Positions 50,706-59,726 are shown, counted from the first letter of the stretch. The stretch is 64,000 bases of DNA from Cohnella xylanilytica (GCF_014212175.1 NZ_JACJVR010000110.1:1-64000), one strand, 5' to 3'. Numbers and translations are program-made. Notes: generated by a model from the sequence alone, not told the origin.

Positions 50706-51656
50706 TTAGACGGCAACTTCCTCTTTGCCCGATGCGGCCGCTTCCTCAAGGAATCTCTCGCAGTCGAGAGCGGCCATGCAGCCCGTGCCCGCGGCGCTGA
50801 TCGCCTGGCGGTACCGGTTGTCCTGAACGTCGCCGCAGGCGAAGACGCCGGGAACGTTCGTCTCCGTCGTGCCGGGGTTGACGACGAGGTAGCCGTGGTC
50901 GTCGGTCGTCAATTGACCGCCGAGGAACTTCGTGTTCGGGTTATGCCCGATCGCGATGAACACCCCTTGGGCTTCGACCAGCTCCTCTTCGCCGGTCGCG
51001 TTGTTGCGGACTTTGAGCCCCTTCACTCCCGAATCGTCCGCGACCACTTCGAGCGGCGTCCGGTCGAGCGCCCAGCTGATCTTGGCGTTCTCGCGGGCTC
51101 TCGCCTGCATGATCTTCGAAGCGCGGAGCTCGCTGCGGCGGTTGACGAGAACGACTTCGGACGCGAAGCGCGTCAGGAAGTTCGCTTCCTCCATGGCGGA
51201 ATCCCCGCCGCCGACGACGATGATCTTCTTGCCGCGGAAGAAGAATCCGTCGCAAGTGGCGCAGGTGCTGACGCCGCGTCCGACGTTCTCCTTCTCGCCC
51301 GGGATGCCGAGATACTTCGCCGACGCGCCGGTCGAGATAATGAGCGTCTCGGCTTGCAGTTCTCCGAGCCCTTCGACCCGCAGCGTGAACGGCCGCTTGG
51401 ACAAGTCGACCTCGTTCACCCAGCCCGTCTTGAATTCGGCGCCGAACCGCTCGGCTTGCTTGCGCATGTTCGCCATCAGCTCCGGCCCGAGAATGCCTTC
51501 CGGGAAGCCCGGGAAGTTCTCCACTTCGGTCGTTGTCGTCAATTGCCCGCCCGGCTCGGGTCCTTCGATGACGAGAGGATTCAGGTTCGCCCTCGCCAGG
51601 TAAATCGCCGCGGTCAATCCCGCGGGGCCGGTGCCGACGATAATCGTTTTGCGCAT
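50706..51656 (-). CDS. trxB: Thioredoxin reductase-like flavoprotein
   Basis: Protein of 316 residues: FAD-binding GTGPAGLTAAIYLARANL, redox pair Cys132/Cys135 in GVSTCATCDGFFFRGK, NADPH-binding VVGGGDSAMEEANFL, and the C-terminal VPGVFACGDVQDNRYRQAISAAGTGCMAA. It transfers electrons from NADPH to thioredoxin or, here, plausibly to the next-encoded glutaredoxin. The long upstream extension of the frame lies in the promoter region; ATG 51656 has GGAGGG eight bases before. It leads the operon with grx and peroxiredoxin. This may be a second trxB in the genome. Confidence 0.9.
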   Translation of the reverse strand: MRKTIIVGTGPAGLTAAIYLARANLNPLVIEGPEPGGQLTTTTEVENFPGFPEGILGPELMANMRKQAERFGAEFKTGWVNEVDLSKRPFTLRVEGLGELQAETLIISTGASAKYLGIPGEKENVGRGVSTCATCDGFFFRGKKIIVVGGGDSAMEEANFLTRFASEVVLVNRRSELRASKIMQARARENAKISWALDRTPLEVVADDSGVKGLKVRNNATGEEELVEAQGVFIAIGHNPNTKFLGGQLTTDDHGYLVVNPGTTETNVPGVFACGDVQDNRYRQAISAAGTGCMAALDCERFLEEAAASGKEEVAV

Positions 51657-51677
51657 TCGGTTTCCCTCCATCTTTAT

Positions 51678-51696
51678 ATTTAGATTTAGTTTAATT
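51678..51696. promoter_or_regulatory. Fur/PerR-type box before the trxB operon
   Basis: ATTTAGATTTAGTTTAATT matches the dps box at 55627 in 16 of 19 positions. It lies 15 bases downstream of an extended -10 (TGG-TATGAT, minus strand, TATGAT at 51717-51712), where it would block transcription. Confidence 0.7.
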
Positions 51697-51825
51697 ATCG
51701 GGTACAAAAAAATCATACCATCCGCGCGATCGAACTGCATGAAGGTATGATGAAGAGTTGATGAAGATTTCATGAAGCGCCGCGGGCCGCGTCTATCGCG
51801 GCAAATTCCGCGGCCTCTCTCGGGA

Positions 51826-52554
51826 TTATTCCGCCAGCCGGTAGCCGACTCCCCGGACGGTCGCGATGTAGGCGGGGCGCTTCGGGTCGTCGCCCAGCTT
51901 GTGCCTTAAGCTTTTGATATGAACGTCGATCGAATTGCTGCCTCCGAAGTAGCCGTCGCCCCAGATCGCTTCCATGATGTCCTGGCGCGTCATGACGCCG
52001 TCCGCCGACAGCAGCACGCGCAGCAGGTCGTATTCCGTCTTCGTCAGGTCGACCTTGGAGCCGGACTTCAGCACGATCATGCGCTTCAGATCCATCTCGA
52101 CGTCCTTGAACCGCAGCCGGTCGGACGCTCCCGAAGCCGAATCTTCGCCCGTCGGCTTGCTCTGCCCCGCGAGCTCTTCGATCTTCGCGATCGCCGTCCC
52201 GAGATCGGAAGGCCAGACGAGAGCATTCCCTTCCGGCAGCGGAGCCGGCGTCCGGTCCCCGACCAGGAACAGGCAGTCCGACGAGGCGACCGCTTCGATC
52301 GGTTCGTCCGCGTCCGTCCCCCAAGTCCGGTCCACGATCAACAGATCGTTCTGCAGCAGCGGGAGAATCGGCTCCTTGGCGTGATGGAACATGAGCACGT
52401 CGTAGCAGCGGGCCATCAGCTCCGAGACGAGATCCTGAAGCAGCGCGGGAAAAGGACTGATCACCACGATCCGCCGGGTCGTATCGCAGAAGGCTCCCTC
52501 CGGGAAGGGCGGCGCCGCGGTCAATGCGCGGTTCGGTTGTTCGACGTTCTGCAT
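51826..52554 (-). CDS. Winged-helix regulator with degenerate receiver domain
   Basis: Protein of about 242 residues. The C-terminal OmpR-type DNA-binding domain is complete (LTKTEYDLLRVLLSADGVMTRQDIMEAIWG, IDVHIKSLRHKLG, IATVRGVGYRLAE). Residues about 28-130 keep the length and strand pattern of a receiver domain, with a possible Asp75 in LLIVDRTW, but the acidic pair is replaced by ISPFP and the switch Lys by RTP, so normal phosphorylation is unlikely. Three cysteines (23, 50, 94) lie in this part. ATG 52554, with AAGGGGGTG upstream, lies inside the end of the PerR-like gene (34-base overlap), so the two are co-translated. There is no kinase nearby. Confidence 0.83.
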   Translation of the reverse strand: MQNVEQPNRALTAAPPFPEGAFCDTTRRIVVISPFPALLQDLVSELMARCYDVLMFHHAKEPILPLLQNDLLIVDRTWGTDADEPIEAVASSDCLFLVGDRTPAPLPEGNALVWPSDLGTAIAKIEELAGQSKPTGEDSASGASDRLRFKDVEMDLKRMIVLKSGSKVDLTKTEYDLLRVLLSADGVMTRQDIMEAIWGDGYFGGSNSIDVHIKSLRHKLGDDPKRPAYIATVRGVGYRLAE

Positions 52555-52925
52555 TCGGCGCACACCCCCTTGAAGAGCAATTGTTCCTCCGTGATCGAAT
52601 ACCCGGTCTCGGCTTCGATGCGGCGGAGCCATTCCTTCGGAGATTCCGTCATCACCTCGTCCACCTTCCCGCAGGAGGTGCAGACGATGTGCTGGTGATC
52701 CTCGGTCCGCGAATCGTACCGGCTCGCGTCCCCTTCGAGCTTGAGCTCGCGGATGAGCCCTTGTTCGGTCAAATATCTCAACGAATTATAGACGGTTGCG
52801 TAAGCGACGCTATGGCCCTGGCTCTTCAGGCGGTCGATGACGTCCGACGCGGTCGGATGGTCGTGCGACTCGCTGACGATGTCCAGGATCAGCCTTCGCG
52901 GCGCGGTCAGGCCTTGGCGGGACAT
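52521..52925 (-). CDS. PerR-like Fur-family regulator
   Basis: Protein of 134 residues with the Fur-family winged helix (SVAYATVYNSLRYLTEQGLI) and dimerisation domain. The structural zinc site has Cys82, Cys85, Cys122 and Cys125. Putative regulatory ligands His23, Asp71, His77 and His79 align with B. subtilis PerR His37, Asp85, His91 and His93. The residue at the Asp104 position is Glu90, as in Fur, whereas YNS keeps the PerR-type Asn that selects PerR boxes. It lacks about 14 N-terminal residues compared with PerR. ATG 52925 has GAGGAGGGG. Its own promoter carries a PerR-type box, suggesting autoregulation. Confidence 0.88.
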   Translation of the reverse strand: MSRQGLTAPRRLILDIVSESHDHPTASDVIDRLKSQGHSVAYATVYNSLRYLTEQGLIRELKLEGDASRYDSRTEDHQHIVCTSCGKVDEVMTESPKEWLRRIEAETGYSITEEQLLFKGVCAECRTSNNRTAH

Positions 52926-52943
52926 GGCGTTCCCCTCCTCAAC

Positions 52944-52986
52944 TTATACTTAGTTTAAATTTAATGCTATTGCCGGGTTTCGTCAA
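52944..52986 (-). promoter_or_regulatory. Promoter of the PerR-like gene with overlapping PerR-type box
   Basis: Minus-strand TTGACG (52986-52981), 17 bases, TAAATT (52963-52958). The box TTATACTTAGTTTAAAT at 52944-52960 overlaps the -10 element and matches the dps box in 13 of 17 positions. Confidence 0.65.
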
Positions 52987-53000
52987 GGAGGGGACCCGAT

Positions 53001-54278
53001 TTACAAATACCGCAAATAAAGGTACGCGCTCGAGATGACGATCGACAGAAGCATAAGCGGGAATCCGAACTTAAGGTACCTCATGAACGAGATCGGATGG
53101 CCTTCCTTGCCCGCCAGGCCGGCGACGATCAGGTTCGCGCTCGCGCCGATGAGCGCCCCGTTGCCGCCGAGACAGGCTCCGAGGGCGAGACTCCACCAGA
53201 GCGGCTCCAGATCGCCGTAGCCGAGCGCCCCGATCTCCTGGATCATCGGGATCATCGTCGCGACGAACGGAATGTTGTCGAGGAACGCGGAGGCGATCGC
53301 GCTCAGCCACAGGATGAGCATCGACGTCGCGACCGGGTCGCCCCCGGTCCAATCGATCGCCTTCTGAGCGAGCTCGGCGATAACGCCGGTCTCCACGAGG
53401 CCCGACACGAGAACGAACAGACCGACGAAGAAGAAGATCGTCGTCCATTCGACTTTGCCGAGCGCCCTCTCCATCGCGTGCTCGCCCGTCAACAATAGAA
53501 GAACGAACGCTCCCGCGAGCGCGACCGTGGCCGACTCCAGGTGCAGCAGCTGATGCGTGAAGAAGCCGACGATCGTCAGTCCCATTACGCTCAAGGATTG
53601 CGCGAGAAGCTTCCGATTGGTGATCAGCTTCCTCTCGTCCATCTCCATGATGCCGCGGACGGCTTCTTCCGACGCCCGAAGCGACTTGCGGAACATCAGA
53701 ATGAAGATTCCGACGTAGACCGCCATGATGACGACGACGATCGGCGCCAGGTTGAAGAGGAACGCGTTGAACGTCAGCTCCTTGACCGCGCTGCCGATCA
53801 TGATGTTCGGCGGATCCCCGATCAAGGTGGCGGTCCCTCCCACGTTCGAGGCGACGATCTGCGTCAGCAGGAACGGGATCGGATTGACCTTGAGCTGCCG
53901 GGTGATGCTGAACGTGACGGGCACCATCAAGAGAACGGTCGTCACGTTGTCGAGGAACGCCGACCCGACGGCGGTGATGACGGCGAGCGACACGAGAATG
54001 CGGATCGGCACGCCCTTCGCCTTCTTGGCCGCCGCGACGGCGATGTAATTGAAGAGCCCCGTCTCGGCCGTGATGCCGACGATGATCATCATGCCGACGA
54101 GAAGGCCGAGCGTATTGAAGTCGATGTGATGAATCGCGTTCTCCTGGTCGACGATGCCGAAGCCGACCATCAGCGCGGCTCCGAGCATTGCGACGATCGT
54201 CCGGTGGATCTTCTCCGAGACGATTAGCGCGTAAGTGATCAGAAATAGAACGATGGCCCAGATCGCTTGTTGTTCCAT
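53001..54278 (-). CDS. ArsB/NhaD (ion transporter superfamily) membrane transporter
   Basis: Protein of 425 residues with about 11-12 helices. Two internal repeats carry SAFLDNVTTVLLMVPVTFSI and SAFLDNIPFVATMIPMI, each a DN(V/I)-containing re-entrant hairpin, and IGDPPNIMIGSAV and IGASANLIVAG, typical of the ArsB/NhaD/citrate group. Members exchange Na+ for protons or export arsenite; related YbiR/P-protein types are also possible. ATG 54278 has GGGGGTACGCC before it, a weak site. The mRNA begins with a leader containing an intrinsic terminator, so expression is probably controlled by attenuation. Confidence 0.88.
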   Translation of the reverse strand: MEQQAIWAIVLFLITYALIVSEKIHRTIVAMLGAALMVGFGIVDQENAIHHIDFNTLGLLVGMMIIVGITAETGLFNYIAVAAAKKAKGVPIRILVSLAVITAVGSAFLDNVTTVLLMVPVTFSITRQLKVNPIPFLLTQIVASNVGGTATLIGDPPNIMIGSAVKELTFNAFLFNLAPIVVVIMAVYVGIFILMFRKSLRASEEAVRGIMEMDERKLITNRKLLAQSLSVMGLTIVGFFTHQLLHLESATVALAGAFVLLLLTGEHAMERALGKVEWTTIFFFVGLFVLVSGLVETGVIAELAQKAIDWTGGDPVATSMLILWLSAIASAFLDNIPFVATMIPMIQEIGALGYGDLEPLWWSLALGACLGGNGALIGASANLIVAGLAGKEGHPISFMRYLKFGFPLMLLSIVISSAYLYLRYL

Positions 54279-54416
54279 GGCGTACCCCCAGATGATCTAA
54301 TATATTGGTTCCCCGAACGAGGAACGAGAACCCGGAAAAAGACAAAAAGAAGCCTGCGAATGGCAGGCTCCTCCGGTTGTTGCGTATGAGATTGTTACAA
54401 TGCGCGCATGTAATTA
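54279..54416 (-). ncRNA. Structured leader with attenuator-type terminator before the ArsB/NhaD gene
   Basis: From the promoter at 54423-54451 to the ATG there are about 135 bases. They include the self-complementary stretch TTACATGCG/CGCATTGTAA (near 54393-54412) and the hairpin AGCCTGC-CATTC-GCAGGCT followed by TTCTTTTTGTCTTTTT (54372-54336). A terminator after a promoter and before the gene on the same strand suggests a riboswitch or protein-controlled attenuator. I cannot match it to a known class. Confidence 0.55.
54336..54372 (-). terminator. Intrinsic terminator in the ArsB/NhaD leader
   Basis: Seven-base GC-rich stem AGCCTGC/GCAGGCT and two T-runs on the minus strand, 58 bases before the transporter start. 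It would also stop read-through from the upstream radical SAM gene. Confidence 0.8.
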
Positions 54417-54422
54417 ACTAAC

Positions 54423-54451
54423 AATATACTAGAAAATCAAAGAATAATCAA
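54423..54451 (-). promoter_or_regulatory. Promoter of the ArsB/NhaD transcript
   Basis: TTGATT (54451-54446), 17 bases, TATATT (54428-54423) on the minus strand, in AT-rich DNA after the radical SAM gene. Confidence 0.7.
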
Positions 54452-54537
54452 GTCATCCGAAGAATAATGGCTTGCGAAGAACGTAAATCCGGCTAAATCG
54501 GCGTATCCGCTGAATATTGCGGACAGATCGCCATCCG

Positions 54538-55437
54538 TCAGGCGCGAACGTCCGCCGGCTCCAGGTTGAACCGCTGCCGGTAGCCGCACTTCCGGCACAG
54601 CTCCTCCACCACTTCGCGCCGCGAGAACCCGTCGTACATCCGGGTCGCGCGCTCGCCTTCGATAATCTCCCGGAACGGCTTGTCGTGAATGTTGCCCAGG
54701 TTGATGACGCCTTCCCCGTCCAGGCAGCAGGGCACGACCGTTCCGTCCACGAGCACGCCCGCTTGATTGCGCAGCGCGTGGCAGAAGCCTCTGCCCTCAT
54801 CCTCTTGTTCGGTCAGCTTCGGCCATTTGAACTCGTGGTCTTGGTTCAGATAGATGCGATCGGCCAGCTTCAGGCCCTTGCCCCGCTCGAATCGGTCCTC
54901 GATCGCATAGTCGAGGCCGAACTCCCTCTCGAGGATGGTCAGCACTTCCCGGTTCCTTCTTCTCTCGAGATTCGTCGCGTTGTCTTCCGTCAGATTCCAC
55001 AGACGCAGCGAGATCAGCACGCCGTGCTCCGCCGCGGCTTCCTTGGCGAAGTCCAAGACGCTCGTCACGTAGCCTTCCTTATCGGTGGACCCGGGATGCC
55101 CGTCGAAGCTGTGCAGGCTGAAATTCATCTGCCGAAGCGCGGGCTTGCCGAGCAGCTTGTCGCGGTTCTTATGGAGCAGCGTCCCGTTGGACGTGATGTT
55201 GACTTTGAACCCTTTGTCGTGGCTGATCTCGAGAAGCCGGTCGATCTTCGGATGAAGCAGCGGCTCCCCCTTCACGTGCAGGTAGATCGAATCCGTATAG
55301 GGCTTGATCTCGTCGAGAATGCGGCTGAACCGTTCCGGCTGCAGGAACTGGGCTTGGCGCTTCGTCTCCGGGCAGAACGTGCAGGCCAGGTTGCAGACGC
55401 TCGTAATCTCGATATAGAACTTCTTGAATCTCCTCAT
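54538..55437 (-). CDS. Radical SAM protein with SPASM-like C-terminal cysteines
   Basis: Protein of 299 residues. The radical SAM cluster is Cys15-x3-Cys19-x2-Cys22 (ITSVCNLACTFC), followed by HVKGEPLLHP (GEP SAM motif) and NITSNGTLL. The C-terminal part has GFCHALRNQAGVLVDGTVVPCCLDGEGVINLGNI and LCRKCGYR, a SPASM/twitch-type auxiliary 4Fe-4S cluster. Such enzymes modify peptides or tRNA, or mature other proteins. No precursor peptide gene is seen nearby. ATG 55437 lacks a strong ribosome site. It is divergent from the dps gene, with the box at 55627 between. Confidence 0.87.
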   Translation of the reverse strand: MRRFKKFYIEITSVCNLACTFCPETKRQAQFLQPERFSRILDEIKPYTDSIYLHVKGEPLLHPKIDRLLEISHDKGFKVNITSNGTLLHKNRDKLLGKPALRQMNFSLHSFDGHPGSTDKEGYVTSVLDFAKEAAAEHGVLISLRLWNLTEDNATNLERRRNREVLTILEREFGLDYAIEDRFERGKGLKLADRIYLNQDHEFKWPKLTEQEDEGRGFCHALRNQAGVLVDGTVVPCCLDGEGVINLGNIHDKPFREIIEGERATRMYDGFSRREVVEELCRKCGYRQRFNLEPADVRA

Positions 55438-55612
55438 AAGCTGCGATTACCCCCATGCCTGTCGGCTCCTTTATTGTAGCAGACAACGGCTGTGGAACCT
55501 AGCCTGCCGCATGCCGATTTCCTTATGGAGGATTATTGGACTCGCGGCCCGGCCTCGTCCTGTCTTCATCAAACCTTCATCGAATCTTCATGATGCGCGC
55601 CTGAAAAGGTGT

Positions 55613-55645
55613 TATGATGTGTTCATATTTAGATTAAGTCTAAAT
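55613..55645 (+). promoter_or_regulatory. dps promoter (extended -10) with PerR-type box
   Basis: Extended -10 TG-T-TATGAT (TATGAT at 55613-55618) is followed by the palindrome ATTTAGA-TTAAG-TCTAAAT at 55627-55645, whose seven-base arms are perfect. This is the best copy of the motif shared with the trxB and PerR-like gene promoters. Confidence 0.72.
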
Positions 55646-55668
55646 TTAATTCCAAGGAGGAACCTTCT

Positions 55669-56106
55669 ATGAGCGCCATGACAACCGTTCTGAACAAACA
55701 ACTCGCCAACTGGATCGTAACCGAGATAAAGCTGCGCAATTACCACTGGCACGTCCGCGGCCCGCAATTTTTCACGCTGCATTCCAAGTTCGAGGAGCTG
55801 TACGGCGAAGCGGCCGGCCATATCGACGAGTTGGCCGAACGCGTGCGCGCGCTGGGCGACGACGCGGTGCCGACGCTGGCCGAAGCCCTGAAGCAGGCGT
55901 CCGTCCGCGAGGAAGCGGCAACCCGAACGGCCGAGCAGATGGTGTCGTCCGTCGTCTCCGACTTCCGCCTCATGATCGAAGAGCTGCAGCTCGGCATCAG
56001 TTACGCCGAATCCGTCGGCGACGAAGCGACCGGGGACCTGCTGCTCGACATCCTCGCCGGCTTGCAGAAGCACGTGTGGATGCTGAGCGCGTTCCTCGGC
56101 GAGTGA
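55669..56106 (+). CDS. dps: Dps/ferritin-like DNA-protecting iron-storage protein
   Basis: Protein of 145 residues with the Dps four-helix bundle: LRNYHWHVRGPQFFTLHSKFEELY gives the ferroxidase His and helix, and GHIDELAERVRALGD the facing Asp/Glu. It would store iron as a 12-mer and protect DNA from peroxide. ATG 55669 has AAGGAGGA; another ATG follows at 55678. The PerR-type box directly upstream fits peroxide or iron control, as for mrgA of Bacillus. A strong terminator follows. Confidence 0.92.
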   Translation: MSAMTTVLNKQLANWIVTEIKLRNYHWHVRGPQFFTLHSKFEELYGEAAGHIDELAERVRALGDDAVPTLAEALKQASVREEAATRTAEQMVSSVVSDFRLMIEELQLGISYAESVGDEATGDLLLDILAGLQKHVWMLSAFLGE

Positions 56107-56179
56107 ACCATTGCCTTGAGCGGCGCCAGCGGCGCGCGCTAGCGACTCGCCTGCTGCGACAGGGCCGCATAAGAAATAT

Positions 56180-56225
56180 GGGGTTGCTCCGATAAGCGAA
56201 TGTCTTATCGGAACAACCCTTTTTA
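56180..56225. terminator. Bidirectional intrinsic terminator
   Basis: GGGTTG and TCCGATAAG pair with CTTATCGGA and CAACCC, followed by TTTTT. It is shared by dps and the convergent kinase gene. Confidence 0.85.
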
Positions 56226-56228
56226 CTG

Positions 56229-57137
56229 TTAACCCAACTTCCACTCGCACTTCATGAGCAGCCGTTCGCCCTTCATCTCGGCGGTCAGCTCGCCGCCCAT
56301 CTTGTGCATGAGGCCGCGCGCGATCGACAGGCCGAGCCCGGAGCTCCGGCCCGATCGGGAACGGTCCGCCATGTAGAAGCGGTTGAACAGCAGCTCCAGA
56401 TCGAAGCCCTTCAGATGCGGAGCGTCGTTGCCGATCGTCAGCACGGCCCTTCCCGCCGAGGCTTCCAGGGCAATGTCGATGCTTCCTGCTGCGTGCCGGA
56501 TCGTATTGACCATCAAGTTCTCCACGACGCGCCGGACGGCCGACTCGTCGGCGAAGACGACGATCGGCTCCTCCGGGAGCCGGAACGTCGGCTCCAGCCG
56601 CCGCTCGCTCCACTTGTCGTAGAAGCCGAGCAGAATATCCGGGAGCAGCCGATTCAATCTCAGCTTCTCCGGCTTCAGGGAATAGTCCGTCGAATCGAGG
56701 ACGGTCAGCTCGAAGAAGTCGTTCAGCAGCGATTGCAGCCGGTCCGCCCTCTGCTTGATGATGCCGACGGCTTCCCTCTTCTCTTCCTCCGGCAGCTCGC
56801 GGGATTCCAACAGTTGAATATAGCCGGAGATCGAGGTGAGCGGCGTTCGCAGATCGTGCGACATGTTGGCGACGGCCTTCCGCAGCTCGTCCTCCGTCCT
56901 TCTGCGTTCCGCGTTCGCCTGCACGATCAGCTCGGTGTGCCGGTTGATCTCCTCTGCGAGCGCCTGGATGCTCCGGTCGGCCGTACCGACGGTGAGCTTG
57001 GCGGCGGTCTCGTGCCGGTTGTAACGGCGGAGATGCCTTGCGATGCCGCGGATCTCTCTTCTCAAGGAGAGCAAGCGGAACAGGCAGACGGCCGCCGCGA
57101 GGAACCCCGCGGCCGCAAGTCCGATCAGCACGTCCAT
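56229..57137 (-). CDS. Sensor histidine kinase, single TM, associated with ABC exporter
   Basis: Protein of 302 residues with one N-terminal helix (VLIGLAAAGFLAAAVCLFRLL) and almost no external part, so it may sense through the membrane or through the ABC transporter. HisKA has NMSHDLRTPLTSISGYIQLL; HATPase boxes are VENLMVNTIRHA, LTIGNDAP (the usual DNG is GND), FNRFYMADRS and GLGLSIARGL. It is the last gene of the operon response regulator - ATPase - permease - kinase, a layout typical of antibiotic-peptide sensing and resistance units. Confidence 0.9.
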   Translation of the reverse strand: MDVLIGLAAAGFLAAAVCLFRLLSLRREIRGIARHLRRYNRHETAAKLTVGTADRSIQALAEEINRHTELIVQANAERRRTEDELRKAVANMSHDLRTPLTSISGYIQLLESRELPEEEKREAVGIIKQRADRLQSLLNDFFELTVLDSTDYSLKPEKLRLNRLLPDILLGFYDKWSERRLEPTFRLPEEPIVVFADESAVRRVVENLMVNTIRHAAGSIDIALEASAGRAVLTIGNDAPHLKGFDLELLFNRFYMADRSRSGRSSGLGLSIARGLMHKMGGELTAEMKGERLLMKCEWKLG

Positions 57138-57176
57138 CCGCCCCCTTTTCGCTCTGCCTCGACTCGTCTTCGCCGT

Positions 57177-57939
57177 TTATTTGATTTCTTTCTTCCGGAA
57201 CGCCAACACGCACAGAACGAGCAGCGCGGCCGACGTCGCAAGAGGGATAAGCGCCGTTAGCAGAACGTTCCGGGAGGACAGCGCCGGTTCGGTGTAATGA
57301 ATGATCTGGCTGAACACCGAATACTCGTAAACTGTCTTGACGATCGGAACGTAATTGCCGACTAACGCGAACACCCCGTCGATGAAAAAGAAGAAGATGA
57401 CTCCGAAGCCGATCGTTTTGCCGCTGTCGTTGAATAGCGTACCGATCAAGGCGGCAATGGCCGCATGGGCTGCCGCTACCGTTATCGTGAGGCCCAAGCA
57501 GCGAACGATGTACTCCGCGACGGAGGAGACGCCTTCCAGCGTTCCGATGCCGAACAACAGGGAACCGGCGGCCAAGCTCGCGAGCGGGAAGAGCAGCGCC
57601 GTCAGGACGGAACCGGCGAGATAGACGCTTGTTTTCGCCAAGATGACCTGGCTTCGGGTATTCCCCGACGTAACCGCTCTCTTCATCGTTCCCGTCGAGT
57701 ACTCGCTCGAGATGAAGAATCCGGCCAGAATGCAGACGCCGATCTTGATAATGTAGAAGTTGCCGCCCATTCCGGCGACGAACATGTCCATGCCGGATAC
57801 GGCGTTAAGCGCTCCTCCGTCGTTCGGATCGTCCATGTAGTTCAAGACGCAATAAGCGACCGCCGAGACAAGCAGAACGCCCAGCATGAGCCAGAATACG
57901 CGGCTTCGCTTCAGCTTGAACCATTCCGATCGGATCAGG

Positions 57940-57947
<8 letters not shown>
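57177..57947 (-). CDS. ABC-2-type exporter permease (lantibiotic-immunity/bacitracin-like)
   Basis: Protein of 256 residues beginning MANLIRSEWFKLKRSRVFW and with six helices, including GFFISSEYSTGTMKRAVTSGNTRSQVILAK, which is the cytoplasmic loop contacting the ATPase in this family. Such permeases expel peptides or antibiotics from the membrane. The start overlaps the ATPase stop by eight bases. It is followed by the kinase gene after 39 bases. Confidence 0.88.
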
Positions 57948-58863
<916 letters not shown>

Positions 58864-59030
58864 GGACCTTAAGCCTCCTTGTTCGAGTCCGGGCTGGCGG
58901 GAACGCCCGCGAAGCGCTTCTGGCCGGCTAGCGCTTGCCAGGCGAAGGCTCCTTGACCCGTTCTCGATTGCGATGGCTTCAGTATAGATGCCGATCCCTA
59001 AGAGATCGTAAGACGATTCGTAAGAAAAGC

Positions 59031-59726
59031 TTAAGCTTTGAGCCGATACCCCATGCCCCAGATCGTCTCGATGTACTCTTCGTCCGGATTCGCGCGGGCC
59101 AGCTTGCTGCGCAGGTTGCTCATATGGACGTTGATCGCGTTCTCTTCCCCGCCGATGAAGTCCTCCCCCCAGACGCTCTCGAACAGGTTCGCCTTGGAGA
59201 ACAGCTTCTTCGGAGACGACATCAGGAGCGCCAATATCTCGTACTCTCTGGCCGTCAGCGTCAGCTCCGTCTCCTTGACCTTAACGAGCTTAAGCTCGGG
59301 ATCCAACGTCAGATCCTTGTGACGAAGCAGCTTCGAAGCCGCCGAAGCCGGCAGCCGCCGATAACGTCTCAGCAGCGACTCGACCCGCGCCGCCACTTCC
59401 TCCAGATCGAACGGCTTCGTAATATAGTCGTCCGCACCCGTGCGAAGGGCGGAGATCTTCGACTCCCGCTCTCCCTCGGCCGAGATGACGATAACGGGAG
59501 AGCGGCCGCGCGCGCTAATGAGCGCCAGCAGCTCCTCCCCTCTCATCCCCGGCAGCATAAGATCGAGCAGGACGAGGTCCCACTCCTTCATCTCCAGATA
59601 TAGCTTCGCTTCCGTGCCCGAATAAGCGGATTGAACCTCGTAGCCGCTTCTACGAAGGAGACCTCCGAGCAGGGCGTTGATCTCGTTATCGTCCTCGACG
59701 ACCAGTATGCGCGCCGACTCTTCCAT
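59031..59726 (-). CDS. OmpR-family response regulator controlling the ABC exporter operon
   Basis: Protein of 231 residues. Receiver: acidic pair in VVEDDNEINALL, phospho-Asp in LVLLDLMLPGMRG, Lys in YITKPFDLEEV. DNA-binding domain: LTAREYEILALLMSSPKKLFSKANLFESVWG and NVHMSNLRSKLARA. It is the first gene of the operon that ends with the kinase at 56229. ATG 59726 has AGGAGAGG. It probably activates the ABC genes, but no repeat could be assigned. Confidence 0.93.
   Translation of the reverse strand: MEESARILVVEDDNEINALLGGLLRRSGYEVQSAYSGTEAKLYLEMKEWDLVLLDLMLPGMRGEELLALISARGRSPVIVISAEGERESKISALRTGADDYITKPFDLEEVAARVESLLRRYRRLPASAASKLLRHKDLTLDPELKLVKVKETELTLTAREYEILALLMSSPKKLFSKANLFESVWGEDFIGGEENAINVHMSNLRSKLARANPDEEYIETIWGMGYRLKA

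Noticed and set aside
53071..54345. Alternative frame across the ArsB/NhaD gene
   Set aside because: Extremely Arg/His/Asp-rich with no membrane segments, while the chosen frame has a full transporter pattern.
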